Positions 1 to 12,400 are shown, numbered from the stretch's first letter. The stretch: 64,000 bases of DNA from Littorina saxatilis (GCF_037325665.1 NC_090246.1:89290178-89354177), one strand, 5' to 3'. The notes: a model not told the origin generated them from the letters alone. Numbers and translations: made by a program.

Positions 1-651
1 ACTTCAAGTGAAAGGAGTAGGTTGTTGTCACATTTTTGTCTTCCAAATTTCCCCATTTATAACAACCGAATCCTTCTAAACATGCATGTATGAAGCAGTA
101 TTAGTATTGTTCATATTAGTTTTTACAGTGACCGTAAATATAATTCTAGGCAGGCATTTCTTCCTTTTTCTACTGACACAGACAAGTGTTTACGAAATGA
201 ATTCATCTGTGCTCTTGCAGTTTACATGCATGGCAGGTTTTCAAGAGGAAAAGAGAATAAATGGGGATGGCGTGGTGGGAACAGCGAAAAGCTCTGAGAT
301 AATGTGCATCTTTTTCTTTCTATTTTGAGGGGGATGGGGGTCCCTTGATCTTTGATGGTGTTTCCAGTCAAGCTAGCAGTGTTGCAAGTAGCTGAATTGA
401 GTGGAGGAGTCTGACTGAAGAAAAACAGTGCTGTTTGTGTTGGACTACAAGTGAACAGTCTCTTGTGTCTCTAAAAGCAGATAAGCACAAAATATTGTTT
501 CACAGCTGTAGAATCACTTTGTAACACTGGCAGACGCTGAGAGTAGGGTTGTGGTCTGTGGCTTGCAACGCTGCTAGGTTGACACGCCAATGTATCACTT
601 TAACGTTGACCATTGCGCCAAAACTAACACTGATTTTGTTGGTGACAACAG
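1..651 (+). other. Intron of DEAD-box helicase gene
   Basis: No coding exon is recognisable here. The stretch ends in a 3' splice site AG at 650-651, directly before a helicase exon whose first codon is split. The rest of the gene must lie left of the window. Confidence 0.6.
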
Positions 652-882
652 ACGTGGACGACATCAAGTTTGTCATCAACCTGGACTACCCCAACAACTC
701 TGAGGACTACGTCCACCGCATCGGGCGCACGGGGCGCAGCAACAACACGGGCACAGCCTACACCTTCTTCACCCCCAACAACGCCAAGCAGGCCCCGGAA
801 CTGATCGCAGTGCTGCAGGAAGCCAAGCAGGTGGTCAACCCCAAACTGGTCCAGCTGGCCGAGTCGGCACGCAGCTTCTCAG
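652..882 (+). CDS. DDX5/17: DEAD-box RNA helicase (DDX5/DDX17 type), penultimate coding exon, gene partial
   Basis: This exon encodes the end of the second RecA-like domain of a superfamily 2 RNA helicase. It reads [14 protein letters not shown], then [13 protein letters not shown] with helicase motif VI (HRIGRTGR) at 714-737, then [14 protein letters not shown] and NPKLVQLAE, matching the p68/p72 family almost residue for residue. The exon starts two bases into a GAC codon after AG at 650-651. It ends one base into a GGT codon before the donor GTGAGG at 883, and that codon is completed by the next exon at 2511. DDX5 and DDX17 act in nuclear RNA unwinding, splicing and transcription coactivation. 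Whether this is the DDX5 or DDX17 orthologue cannot be decided, since invertebrates often have a single gene. Upstream exons are outside the window. Confidence 0.93.
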
Positions 883-2130
883 GTGAGGGGCACACTTGGA
901 AATAGAACTCCAAAAATGTGATGGAACGGTAGAGTCAGCCCACAGCTTCTCTGATGAGGGGCACGCTTGGAAATGGACCGTTTTCAGAAATTACTCTGTT
1001 GAGTTGTATCGGTTGTGAAAGAGTGAAAAACCTTGCTTTGCTCAGACAAATGAATTATCATGTGCTCTTGTCCACATGTTTCAGACACCCCCCTCGCTTC
1101 CCGCAGTGGGGCACTGCGGTTATGAAATTAAAGGCCCCTCCTGTTTTTGGAACCGCAGGAGCTTTCTAGTTTGCTGTTAGGTAGATTTTTGGTTCCTCTT
1201 TCCTGTCATGCTCTCTTTTTCTTCATGAATTCTTTTCTTTTTTCTGCCTTCTTGCTCATTCACCTGTATTTTTTCCAAAAATCTCTTCTCTTGCCGCTTG
1301 TCTCGCGATTCATGTATAGTTTAATCTGTTAGTGTTCTGATGTAAGTCCAGCAGTAGATAGGTTAAGCCTATTTTAACATACTGGAAACTGGTAATCTTC
1401 CAGTAGGTATTAATTTAGTTTTACTAAAGCCTGCTGGGACACAAGTAATGGGTTAGTGCATTTGTAAACAGGAATCGCTTGACAAGTGGCCCCCTTCATC
1501 CCCCCCTTCCTCGTCCTGATATGGCTCTGCGTAGTCGGCTGGACGTTAAGCAACAAATAAACAAACAAACAAACCCCCCTCGCTTGTGACTGGCCCCTCC
1601 AATGTTTTTATAAGTAAATACTAGGTTATTCAGTTTCACAACCCATACAAACCCAACATTTATTTTTGGAATTCATTCATTTGAACTTAAGAATTAGATG
1701 GAATAGAGTCTGCTTGCAGCTTAGTAGGTCAGAGACGTGTTAAGAAATTAGAACTTTTAACATGGTATACTGGCAGGTAGAGACTGCTCAGAGCTTCACA
1801 GACCAGAGATGAACTTGGAAACATAAGTCGCTATACTAGGCGGTATTTTGCCAGCAGCTTGTTTCAAAAGCGTGCTGAGGACATTAACGTGCGAAACCAT
1901 TGGGAAGATTCTGCTGACAAATTCAAATGCCAGAGATGAACTTAGAACCTTAAACTTGCTAGAGCTATGGATGATTGGCTCGCAGTGTCACGGATCAGAG
2001 AAGCAGTTACAACTGTAACTTGCTCGACCAGTAGGTAGATTCTGCTCGCAACTTCATGGGTGGTCAGAGATGTGGCTACAGCTGTAAACTTGCTAGATCA
2101 ATGCTATACTCTGCCTGTAACTAAACGCAT
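869..2130 (+). repeat. Degenerate ~70-80 bp repeats seeded from the exon end
   Basis: The exon-intron boundary (871-905, GCAGCTTCTCAGGTGAGG and following) recurs at 941-976 as CAGCTTCTCTGATGAGG followed by the same GGGGCAC..TTGGAAAT. More decayed units follow near 1700-1770, 1780-1830, 1905-1960 and 2030-2100, sharing TAGAxTCTGCTxGCAGCTT and GTCAGAGATGxACTT blocks. The units are divergent and interrupted by other sequence. Confidence 0.5.
1495..1577 (+). mobile_element. SINE-like 3' end with (CAAA)n tail
   Basis: The text GATATGGCTCTGCGTAGTCG, then a GGCTGGACGTTAAGCAAC block, then AAATAAACAAACAAAC, resembles the conserved 3' tail of widespread mollusc SINEs. No tRNA-like head was found just upstream, so it is probably 5'-truncated. 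Confidence 0.45.
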
Positions 2131-2510
2131 TAGAGATAAACCTAGAATAAAGAAACTCGAACTTGCCAGACCAACAGGCTCATGGTATCACAAATGTCAG
2201 AACCTTTACTTGCTGGACAAACAGGGTTTTGTTACCATGGGGAAAGAAGGAGAAGGTTACATGGGAGTTGGAGTTTCAGTTTCTCTCAGGGCCAGCTTGC
2301 TCAAGTTGATGCCCATGTCCTCTCCCTCACTTCCTTGGCCTTCTTTGGTTTCCTGTACGAGTCCTTTCCCCTCGTTTCATCCTTTGAATTGTTCTGTAAC
2401 ATTTTCTGGTTTGAGCTTCTGCTCTGTGATTTTTGGCTCGTCGTATCAATGATGTTCTAACTTCTTCACAGCTGAGTATTGACCCCTAAACATAAGTTGT
2501 ACAATTGCAG

Positions 2511-4135
2511 GTCGCCAGAGGTTCAGAGGGCGTGGGCGTGACAAGGACCAGCGTTTCTCAGCTCCCAAGAGTGACTTTTCCTCCAGAAATGATTTCTCCT
2601 CCCGAAGTGACTTCTCTTCAAGGAGGGAGGACCGTGGAGGAAGCCGAGAACGTGACAGGGACTCTGGCAACCGCGACCGCAGGGATAGCCGTCCAGACCG
2701 TGAGGGAGGTCGTCGATCACGCTTCAGCGATGCTCCTTCTGCAGAGGACTCGTCTTCCTCGCTGCCGTCCTTGATGAACATGCACACCAACAACGCTGCA
2801 ACGCCCACCGGTGCTGGTGCTGGCCCGCCCAAACCCCTCATGACCTCCAGCAACTTTCAGAATGTGAGCAATGGAATGGGGGGTCAGCAGCAGCAACAAC
2901 AACAACAGCAGCAGCAGAAGTTCAACCAGAATCCTGGAAACTTCAGTCAGAATGCAGCAGGAAATTTCAACAGCAACCAGAACGGTGGGAATGTGAACGG
3001 CCAGGGAGCAGGAGGTTTCAACCAGAACCCCAACAACTTCAACCAGGGCAACCAGGGTGCAGGGGGCTACGGTAACCAGAATGCGGCAGGCTTCAGGCCA
3101 GGGATGAACCCTAATTTCACGGGGTCAGGAGGCGACAACATGAACCAGAAGGGTGGACCCGGCTTCAACCAGAACCCAGCAGGGAACAACTTTCAGCAGG
3201 GCAATCAGAACCAACAGCAACAGCAGAACAATGTTCCTCCCAATTTCAATGCCTGGATGAACGCCAACTTTGGCAACAAAGGTGGCAGTGGAAATAACTC
3301 TGGTGGCAACATGGGCTCTCAGGGAGGCAACATGGGCCCGCAGGGAGGCAACAACATGGGCCCACAGGGTGGCAACAACATGGGTCCACAGGGTGGCAAC
3401 AACATGGGTCCACAGGGTGGCAACAACATGGGTCCACAAGGTGGCAACAACATGGGTCCACAGGGTGGCAACATGGGCATGCAGGGTGGCAACATGGGCC
3501 CAAGAGGGGCAGCCCCACCAAACCCTAACATGGGCCCACAGGTAGGCAACATGGGTCCTCGCGGCCCAGGGATGGTTCCACCCATGGGCAACATGAGACC
3601 TCTGGCTCCTTTCCCTGGCATGCCCGGCATGGGCAACCTGCCAGCTGGCATGCCCAATATGGGCCCACGACCCCCAACACTGTCCCCCGGCGGGCCTCAG
3701 CCTCCCGTCAACTCGACAAGCAGTGCTGGCAAGCCTATGGGCGTCCCCCCACCCCCTCCTGCCAACAGCCAGGCTAACAGCATGGGCCCCAAGGGGGTTG
3801 CCCCGGGATTTCACAACACCTTCAACCCCTCCATGCCCCCCACCCCCATGTCATTCCCCCAGCCTCCCCGCCCTCCCATGCCAAACATGTCCGCAGGCAA
3901 CATGAATCCTGCTGGCAACATGAACCCTGCCGGCAACATGACCTCCATGATGCAGCAACAGTGGCAACACATGCAGCAAGCGCCAAACATGGGCATGATG
4001 TTCAACCCTCCCCCACCCCCCTCACAGGGCGGCAAGCCCCCTTTGCCCCCAGGTCAACCAGGGTCCCAGCCACCCCCACCCCCGCCCCCAGTCAACCCTG
4101 CTCCCCCTCCACCCCCTCCCCCGCCCAGCTTCTGA
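2511..4135 (+). CDS. DDX5/17: DDX5/DDX17-type helicase, last coding exon (low-complexity C-terminus)
   Basis: The acceptor TTGCAG precedes 2511, and two bases complete the codon split at 882. The frame runs open to the stop at 4133-4135. It begins with RQRFRGRGRDKDQRFS and an Arg/Ser/Asp-rich stretch with SDFSSR repeats, as in the p68/p72 C-terminus. A Gln run (about 2886-2915) and a long Asn/Gly/Gln-rich segment follow, including eight-residue NNMGPQGG repeats (about 3310-3480). It ends in a Met/Pro-rich part with PPPPPP runs. The composition is prion-like, which in this family suits RNA binding and condensate formation; that is inference. The low-complexity tail (about 540 codons) is longer than in vertebrate relatives. 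An ATG at 2774 opens the longest Met-initiated frame, but it is internal to the exon and not the protein start. Confidence 0.9.
3300..3480 (+). repeat. Coding minisatellite, 24 bp unit (NNMGPQGG)
   Basis: Near-identical 24 bp units, each coding Asn-Asn-Met-Gly-Pro-Gln-Gly-Gly, run head to tail inside the helicase tail exon, with 21 bp variants (NMGPQGG) at both ends. The length is a multiple of three, so copy-number change would not shift the frame. Confidence 0.85.
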
Positions 4136-6827
4136 GGACCATGACCAGTCAAGTGGGAGAACCTTGAGCACCAGTACACCCCGTCAATGACTTGATGTCC
4201 ACAAAGGACACTTGAACTTATGTCTGTTTGTTGTCACTTCAGTCCTCTTTTGATGGCATTAACTTGGGTAAACATTCAGACGTGGTTAACACTGTTTCAT
4301 GGTGGGTTCACGTTATTGACATAACTGTACTAAGAAGTAGCACAGGCATCATTGATCGCGGAATCCTTGTGATGTTTCGTCTTATGTGGGGTGCACATAT
4401 ACAAATCCGTTTTGAGTTGTATCTTAAAAGCCTGGTCTTTTCTTGACGCTTGACACTGAATTATAGTATTTTAACATAGTTTCTTGTATTTTATAGAAAA
4501 CAAAAGGGTGGTGTTGGTGTTTAAGTTTTTAATTACTGCATTGATCAGGGACTGATAGGATAATATGGAATGAAATTCCTATTGTCACCACAACCCAGAC
4601 ATTTGAAGTTGAAAGAAAAGCAAGAACCAAATGTCCTCTTGCTAGAAAGGAAAAAAGATTGCAGAAATGGGTTTTTTCCCCATCAGTCTTTTTGGTATTT
4701 TTGTGTTAGTTGTGAACAAGTTGCTGAATACCAGATTGCTGATGAGCAGGCTTGTTCAGTGGTATCAAGATAACACTGCTAGCTTTGTTGTTTGACCAAT
4801 CGTGGATCTAGTTGTGTTTTCATAACGGAACTTTTTCCAAATGCCATCCTCTTCTCTCTCAAGAGGAAGGGTTGATACAGTGCCCGCATCAAAAAGAGCA
4901 CAAACTGTTGGAGAGAAAAGGATAATGTGGATATTTATTATACTTTGATCTTGTAAGCAAGGGGTGAGTTTTGTTTTGGTTTGTCCAGGAATGGTGTGAT
5001 TTTTGGAGTTAGAAATGGGAGCAATCATTGTGGACTTTGTGAATAGTGTACCATTGTAATAGAGGTGAATTGTATTGTGACAGGCACTTAGTACCCACCA
5101 TGTTGTGACAAATGTGATACATCTTGTTAATGATCTGTTGCACTGGTCATCATCATGATGCACTTTCATACATTCTTCTGTCAACATTGATTCTGTTCAC
5201 CTTGTCCAGGTGGTCATTACATGAGTCATAAATTCTGTTGTGCCAGTGTATTGGGGAGAAAGTGTGCGTGTCAATGATCAGTGGTTTGTGAGAGTACCAT
5301 ATACTGATATAGAGAACCAATTCGCTGAAGGTTCAGGGCTGCTTCATTGTTTATTTGCATGATGACACACACACACACATGCGCCCACACAGAGAAATTA
5401 AATTTCGCCAGAAGGGTTTTCATTCAATTTTATCGGAAATAAAAGTGAAACATTACTTTGAAAAGTTTGAACTTGTTTTGGTTGACAAGTTTCACAACAC
5501 ACTACCATGCAATACCATCACACACTCAAAAATCTAAGTAGTAGGACATCATGTTTACAAGTCCTGTCCTATCATCAGGGATAAAGCAGCCAGGCTTTAC
5601 CTAATGATCTGCGCAGCCTGTTGGTTTAAAAAGCAGCAAGTTTTGTTGTTAGTAATTCAGGCCTGTGAGCTAGAGCAACTAGGCACCTCAATAACCCAGT
5701 TTATTTTTTGACAAAGCTTATCCCCATCTATGAATTCATGCACTCAGTTATACACACTTGCACCTGAAAGCAAGCAACCTAATCAAAGCCTATATAATTC
5801 ATTATGTTTCATAGTAATGCAAGTATTTAAGCCGATACTTGACAAGACACTCGGAAGATATCACACAGAAGGAATTAATCTGAAATTGTGCAAAGAAAAT
5901 CCATCTTTTAAACTAACTTGAGAATTCATCAGACAAACCCAGCCAAACACACATTTAATACATGCAACACAAATCATAACTAAAATAAATACCATTTGAA
6001 CAATATATATATGAACAACTACACTCATTAACTTGAGTATAAAATGCATGTAAACGCTACTAGAAAACAAACTGGCTCGATAATAATCCCCCCCACCAGA
6101 ACAACAACAGCTGTTGAGCAAGATGCACAGCAATCTTAAAATCCCTGGTTGGGGTGCCATACAAAAAAAGGCCTCATCCCTTCACAAAAAACTTTGGCAA
6201 GAACATCTGTACCCAGTGTTTCAATGCGCACCTGATTTCAAATCTGCCAAATGGTAGCAAAGTGTGGATGTCGCACAAAGCTCAATTCCATAATCATGTG
6301 TCTTCTTAGAAGTTGACAACACCCCAGAACAGACTGAACAGTGAGAGGATTCACTGCAGTGCAAGTTCTGTCAAAACTCCACATGGTTCTTTCAGAACTG
6401 CCTCTGGTTTCAACACCCCAAGCTGTTGTTTACAAATAAGGGTCAAAAGAAGCTAAATGTGAGAAAGAACTACAAAAACACATCAGTTAGCTGAAAGGCT
6501 ACTTGCCTGTAGACTGCTGCACCAGCACAGTAGGTGAAGTACACGTTTGAGTATAAAGTTAATACACAATGCATATGTATTTGAATAACTGGGTTTGAAT
6601 ATCTGGGTTAAAACAGTTTATTAAAAGCAAGACCTGTACAGGTGTCGAACAGCAAAATGCTGAACATTCTCTTCAGAACACTGATGTGCACAACCTGATA
6701 AATCACTGTCAAATACTCGGAGATACCTTCCTGTGAGAAAAGGAAAACACATACACATAGATTGGAATGCATTTTATTTGTACTCGAAGAAAAATGCCCA
6801 AACTATGAAAAAAATCCCATGTCAATC
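4136..6827 (+). other. DDX 3' UTR and convergent intergenic region
   Basis: No coding exon is recognisable. The first part should be the helicase 3' UTR; a possible poly(A) signal AATAAA is at 5438-5443. A short CA microsatellite lies near 5366-5383. Inverted TTTATT motifs near 5350 and 6773 could serve the convergent GET4 transcript. Nothing else was identified. Confidence 0.4.
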
Positions 6828-7052
6828 TACCGTAAAGTACCTTGTAAGCGCCCAGTATCGAGTAAGCGCCCACCCCCCACTTTTAGTCCAAAACCGTGCA
6901 TAGGGTATAGTACCTTGTAAGCGCCCACCCCCCACTTTGCACCATTGAAATCAGGGGTAATAAAAATTCCGCACTTGATCTGCTAGTTTTGTGAATGATT
7001 TCCCTCCGCTCTTGCAAACCATATCAAACGCCTGCAAGTCAATGATTACAAG

Positions 7053-7259
7053 ATGCCGCGGATCAAATCGTACACCGTTGCATTTAATAAGCTGTCAGCT
7101 CTTGACTATTTGATTAATAACGCCAATGGAAATGTGTCACAAACAACAAGTGAGTTTGGGGTAGATAGAAAAAGGATACGAGAATGGCGAGAGAATCGCG
7201 ATACCCTGTTACGTCACCAGGCCGGAAAGGAAAAGAAGAAGCTCTCTCTCTCTCTCTGA
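7053..7259 (+). pseudogene. Remnant pogo transposase N-terminal DNA-binding domain
   Basis: The frame starts MPRIKSYTVAFNKLSALDYL, then GNVSQTTSEFGVDRKRIREW and RENRDTLL. This is the helix-turn-helix pattern at the N-terminus of pogo/Tigger transposases (Brinker/CENP-B-N-like). The frame then runs into a CT repeat coding LSLSL and stops, so only the DNA-binding part survives. It may bind the element's own ends but cannot cut. The family assignment is from motif recall. Confidence 0.7.
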
Positions 7260-7345
7260 TCTCTCTCTCTCTCTCTGTGATCTCTCTCTCTCTCTCTCTG
7301 TGATCTCTCTCTGATTTCTCTCTCTCTCTCTCTCTCTTTCTGCCG
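7240..7345 (+). repeat. CT/TC microsatellite with GATC interruptions
   Basis: (CT)n tracts separated by TGATCT; this run interrupts the transposase remnant. Confidence 0.9.
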
Positions 7346-8104
7346 AAAACAGTCTTTGGCCAAGTAAAATAGAAAAGAAAAGGATGCGACGACATTTGTC
7401 TCCCTAAACTCTTCTAATGACAATACGAACAAGAAAAACAATGGAAGATGAAAAAAGAAAGAAGATATGATTACGAAGAGATCAAAGATCACATTTCTTA
7501 CTGAAAACTGCTCGTGCATAGGGTGTAGTACCTAGTAAGCGCCCACCCCCTACTTTGGGTCGGAATTGGTGCACAGGGGGGTGGGCGCTTACAAGGTACT
7601 TTACGGTATTTGCTTGATTTTCTGTTCTGATGTTTACTTTACAGATCCGCACACAATTTTGACTATTAGAGAAGACTTGGCGCACTCAGGTTAAATCTGC
7701 AGCCCAGATGAAATTTAAACATTTTCATCGTATCAGACTGAACGTCATATCTAAATCTTATGTCATTATTTAACCCACACAAAATTGTGGGACAACCATG
7801 ATGGTGGTGTACACAATTTCTCTGCTCAGTGTGATGTGTTATTAACATGTCGGTGTGGGTAAAGCCAGGAAGTTGAGAAGTTGAATATACTGTGCTGGAA
7901 AGGTCTTGCCCTTTTTCACCAGCATAGCAAATATGGTGCATACAGAAAGTATTTAATTGTTAAAATATGGTCAAATGCTAGTTTTGTTTCACGTTTTTTT
8001 CACACAGCACATACACACGACACCATGAAAATAATCAATCCATAGACTCTCATAAAATGATGTGAGCCAAAAAACAACCCCGCCCAGAAATTCTCTTGCT
8101 GGTT

Positions 8105-8598
8105 AGTTTTGATTTTGGACAAGATAAGATAAGAGAGATAAGATTTTATATAGTCCATGAGGGTAACCTCACAGAAATTCGGGCTGCTTTCTCCCTGGGG
8201 AAAGCGAGCTGCCATACAGTATACGGCGCTACCCATTTTTTTTTTTCCTGCATGCGTGTATTCATGTTTCCAAGCCCTGAGACTTAATTCCGTGTGAGAT
8301 GGAATTTTTTTTACACTTTATTCCAAGTCACACGGGTATTTGGTGGACATTTTTATCTATGCCTATACAATTTTGCCAGGAAAGACCCTTTTGTCAATCG
8401 TGGGATCTTTAACGTGCACACCCCAATGTAGTGTACACGAAGGGACCTCGGTTTTTCGTCTCATCCGAAAGACTAGCACTTGAACCCACCATCTAGATTA
8501 GGAAAGGGGGGAGAAAATTGCGGCCTGACCCAGGCCTGAACACGCAACCTCTCGCTTCCGAGCGCAAGTGCGTTACCACTCGGCCACCCAGTCCAAGC
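8105..8598 (-). mobile_element. tRNA-headed SINE (S2 type), minus strand
   Basis: Read on the minus strand from 8598 it starts with a tRNA-Leu/Ser-like head: A-box-like GTGGCCGAGTGG and B-box-like GTGTTCAGGCC. The body includes TGTACACTACATTGGGGTG, AAGATCCCACGATTGAC and ACCCGTGTGACTTGGAATAA. The same body occurs in the SINE split by DIRS B near 34.1 kb. The 3' side ends in a short ATCTT-like tail near 8105-8135. Confidence 0.75.
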
Positions 8599-8599
8599 A

Positions 8600-9291
8600 T
8601 GTCACTCTGCTGAAAGATCCATTAAAACTGAGACAAATTAACAACCAAAACCTGACATATTTTACGTTTCATTCGCCCAAAACACAAAGATTAAGAAATG
8701 TAAAAGAAGACAATGTCCTTATCATACCCATACAATCTTTCAATGAAAAAAGGAATACGTACATACAGGTAGTCAATTAACAAAATGAAAACACACAATC
8801 TCATTGATTACATGTGTACAATCAAAACAATAACTCTATATACAAGTACATGTAATATCACATTTAATCATACAACTTTAAATTGCTTGCCTAGTTTTAA
8901 AGAACCAAATAAATTCCTGAAGACAAGCAATCTACCTGGAACAAATTCATCATAACAAGCTCTAGAGAACATCTTCACAAATAACATCCAACAGCAGAAG
9001 AGAAGTGTACAGTACAATATGAACAGAATCTCCCAATCTGACCAAGACCCCTGCCCCTTTAAAACCACAGCAACTACATATTTAAAGATGGACATAAAGA
9101 TTTGGTGTGCAGAGAGAGAAACAATCTACAAGAGAAACCGTTTATCAGTTCCGGAACACATTAAGTAAAGGCTGATGAAAATCTCGGAGTCTGCGAGTAA
9201 TCGCAAGAATATTGTCAACAACAAAGATTTTTTTAACTTTTGGTCACGGGTAAGCCGTGATGATGGAGATGTGATCTTGATGCCCCCGATG
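8600..9291 (-). other. Probable GET4 3' UTR
   Basis: No coding exon or known repeat was seen between the SINE and the GET4 stop codon. This is expected to be 3' UTR of the minus-strand gene; its end was not determined. Confidence 0.4.
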
Positions 9292-9425
9292 CTAGTCAAG
9301 GTCGATGACTCTCTCCGGGAGAGATGCACACTGGGAGTGGGAGGAGCTAGTAAGGCTGGGGGTGGAGGGGGAGGGGCTATCGTCATCATCCAGCCCATTG
9401 CCAAGGAAGTTCTGTAAGAAGTTGC
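9292..9425 (-). CDS. GET4: GET4 exon 9 (last)
   Basis: The acceptor CTGCAG precedes 9425. It codes [20 protein letters not shown] and ends ERVIDLD then TAG (9294-9292). It matches the acidic, less conserved GET4 tail. Confidence 0.93.
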
Positions 9426-12400
9426 CTGCAGAAAACAGAAATAATCTGAATGAGTTGAAGTCATAAGAAAGTTGCCCTCCCCATCTGAGCCCCATATGCA
9501 CACAAGATTTAAAACCGTCTGTTTGAAATGAGTGATTGCTAACACATGCATGTGATGACAAGAGCTTTCCCCTTCTCTGTTTAACAATGATCAAATATAA
9601 GAACCTTTTCACTGACGTTAAATAATGACGTTAGATAATGACACACCATACCAAGATTGCCTGACTGAATACACATTATACAAGAATAGATGTGTCACCC
9701 CTTCACTTCTGATTGGCCCCTCCAATGTTTGTCAGAGGAAACGCAATTCTAATTACATAATTGGCCTACTAAACCAAATTAAGCAACATCAGTATCTAAT
9801 AATGTATTTCAAGGTCGCTCTTTATGTGCAATAAATAACACACACACAAACCATAGACATACACAATCCCGGATGATGACCTAAGATAATAAAATATCCA
9901 ACACTGTGTATACTTGCCAAACATATCTATTATAAATGTTGATGGATGAATGATGATAAATTGTAGACGGATGCATGTTATTGATTAAAAGCCCCACAAT
10001 GATGTGCTTGGCAAAAAACAAAAAAAAATATCCAACACTCACCAAAGAAGCCTTGGTTTGTTGGCTGTGGTGGCGGCAGGCCAAAGAACAACTGACCAAT
10101 CTTATCTAAGTACTGAAAAACAAACATTTGAAATTCAGTGAAATTTCTGCAGAGTTATTTGGACACAGATATATGCATTTCACTCAGTAATCAACAGGAA
10201 TATTAAAATAAAATTCAAAGTCAAAAGTTGAGATAACCTCATCAACTTTGAAAATTAAGAAGATCAGTAAGTAAGTACTAGATTCATATGACATATCCCC
10301 CCCCCCCCTCCCCCCAACCACATACACTCTCACACACACACCACTCATTCTGATCAGTCATCGCTCAACGGCTATCGCCAGTTATCTATCTGACCAGACG
10401 CTACTCCGCCTTCACATCCCTCGCTCGAAACTTGCATCTGCTGGTCAGCGTGCATTTCCCTCCGCGGGCCCCTCCGTCTGGAACTCCCTGCCGCTTGAGC
10501 TTCGCCAGAGCCCCTCTCTTGACGCGTTCAAGAGTAGGTTGAAGACTCAGTTCTTCCCGTAGCTGGCTGCGACTTTCATGTTCGACGTGATGTGTTGTGC
10601 CCCAAAAGACATTCTTGTGCTGTGCTCTGCGAGAGGTGTTTTCTTTGTGCTTAATATTATTTTGTTTGGACCTAGCTATTGATGTGTACATTGTTGTTTA
10701 AACAGTTGTTTGTTGTATGTTTATCAGGGTTTGCTAGTGTGTGATAGGGTTCGTGTCCGTCTGTAGATGTTAGTTTCTTTGTTAGTCCTGTGTTGACAAC
10801 TCTTCGACAAGCGCTTAGAACTGTACCCACGGAATACGCGCTATATAAGCTTCATATTGATTGATTGATACAGTCCTACGCGAATCTATCATAACAAAAA
10901 TACAGAGTTATCTCCCATATGTTTTTCGCAAGCACTGATCTAAATTCGCGAGACGAAAATGATAGCAGATTGGCCGACTTCGACAGTGATCTCTGTTCTG
11001 TTCTTCACAGTTATGATAAAGACATCATTCTAAGGTCAAAACAAGTCGAAATGTTGGGACTGCTGCCGGAAGGAGATCATAATATATGGTTTCATCACTG
11101 TCAACCGGTTACAGAAAAAATCGTCTGCTCCAGTGAGCGCCGAAACCAAACGGTTGATTATTACGTGACACTTTTGCCATATTTAGAGTTGTTTGCACAG
11201 TAAATACAGCCGCGAAAAATAGCTCGCTTGAAACTGTCTTACATATCAATTCCTTTGTAATTTAAAAATTACAAAACACCATGAAAAATCATTATCAACG
11301 ATCGCGAATCTGCTTATATCAATAATACATTACAAAAAGCTCTAAATATGTAAAAAAAAAATCGGTTGCCTGCAAGGAAACTCGAGGCATCCTGTCTGGG
11401 AGAGAATGAGCCGAACTCATTTTGACCTGAGGTCAGGATGACACACCACTATGAAAAGAGAAAAATGCCCACCTCTTTATATGCAGGATCTCGCTCCAGG
11501 GAAATCTGGTATTTTTCACACAGTATTGTAAAGACGGCAATTTTCCCACTGTAACAAGAAATTGCAAACAAATTCTTAACATCTCTCACAAAGCAAATTT
11601 GAAGTTGAGTTTACTTTCCTGCGTATGGAGTAAAGCCATTCAAATTAAACCCACCACAAGTACTATATCAAATCAGTACTTTAGAAGTGTTGTTAAAATG
11701 TCAACTTAACAAATGATTCACTTGTGACTTTCCCAACAAGCGGCCGTACATTCCATCAAGCTAAGTTCTTGTTACTTATTGTTTGTCTGTGTACTTAAAA
11801 CGACCGTAGGGTCGATATATTTTGTGACTGAAACGTATAGTTTTGTTAATAACAAACGTTCCAACAACTTACCTTTCTTGTTTTTTGATTTGTAACAAAT
11901 GTTGATTTTGATATCCTCATCTAATATTTCCAGATAACTGATATCGATGTTACTAGCTTCAGTACATTTCCGAGCATAGCATAGTCTGGGCGGGGTGTAT
12001 TTGAAGCAATAACCCCAAAAACGTTCACAGGAAGAAAACCTAAGCAAATAAAGTGCGGAGAGCATAGATTACTGTGGTTCCCGCTATATCAGCTGTCATT
12101 ATTATTATTATAAATACATCAGTAGCTCACAAACACTGCTCTTAGCCAGCAGAGATTTGAGTTTACAGACTCACCTCTCTACCGCTACTAGCAGAAACCA
12201 TATAAAGTTGAGAAGAGGTAGAACGTAGGGTGGCCCTGCCTTGATGGCCGGGTGTTTGGTTGTGTATGCCTTGAAACAACTGGAGGCTGTGGTCTTGTTC
12301 TTAAGGCACAGGTACCTTGGAAGAAGAACAAATAGTTTATCTTACTGTGGAACCTCCCTTTTAAGGCCCCACAAATTAAGACTCCCCAATTTTAAGGCCT

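Larger units (their letters stand above)
6828..7608 (+). mobile_element. Pogo-like DNA transposon, internally deleted
   Basis: Terminal inverted repeats of about 27 bp begin TACCGTAAAGTACCTTGTAA at 6828 and are mirrored at 7582-7608, ending TTACGGTA. Flanking TA at both ends fits a TA target duplication, as in the Tc1/mariner/pogo superfamily. The block GTAAGCGCCCACCCCC recurs inside the ends (near 6844, 6866, 6919, 7537 and, inverted, 7581), giving several potential transposase-binding sites. Internally there is a short ORF for a helix-turn-helix domain, then a CT microsatellite. No DDE catalytic region is present, so the copy is non-autonomous. Confidence 0.8.

Noticed and set aside
549-651. 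Met start at 549 for the helicase frame
   Set aside because: The residues before 652 do not match the family, and an acceptor AG lies at 650-651.
3125-3814. 229-codon minus-strand frame
   Set aside because: Antisense shadow of the helicase low-complexity exon.
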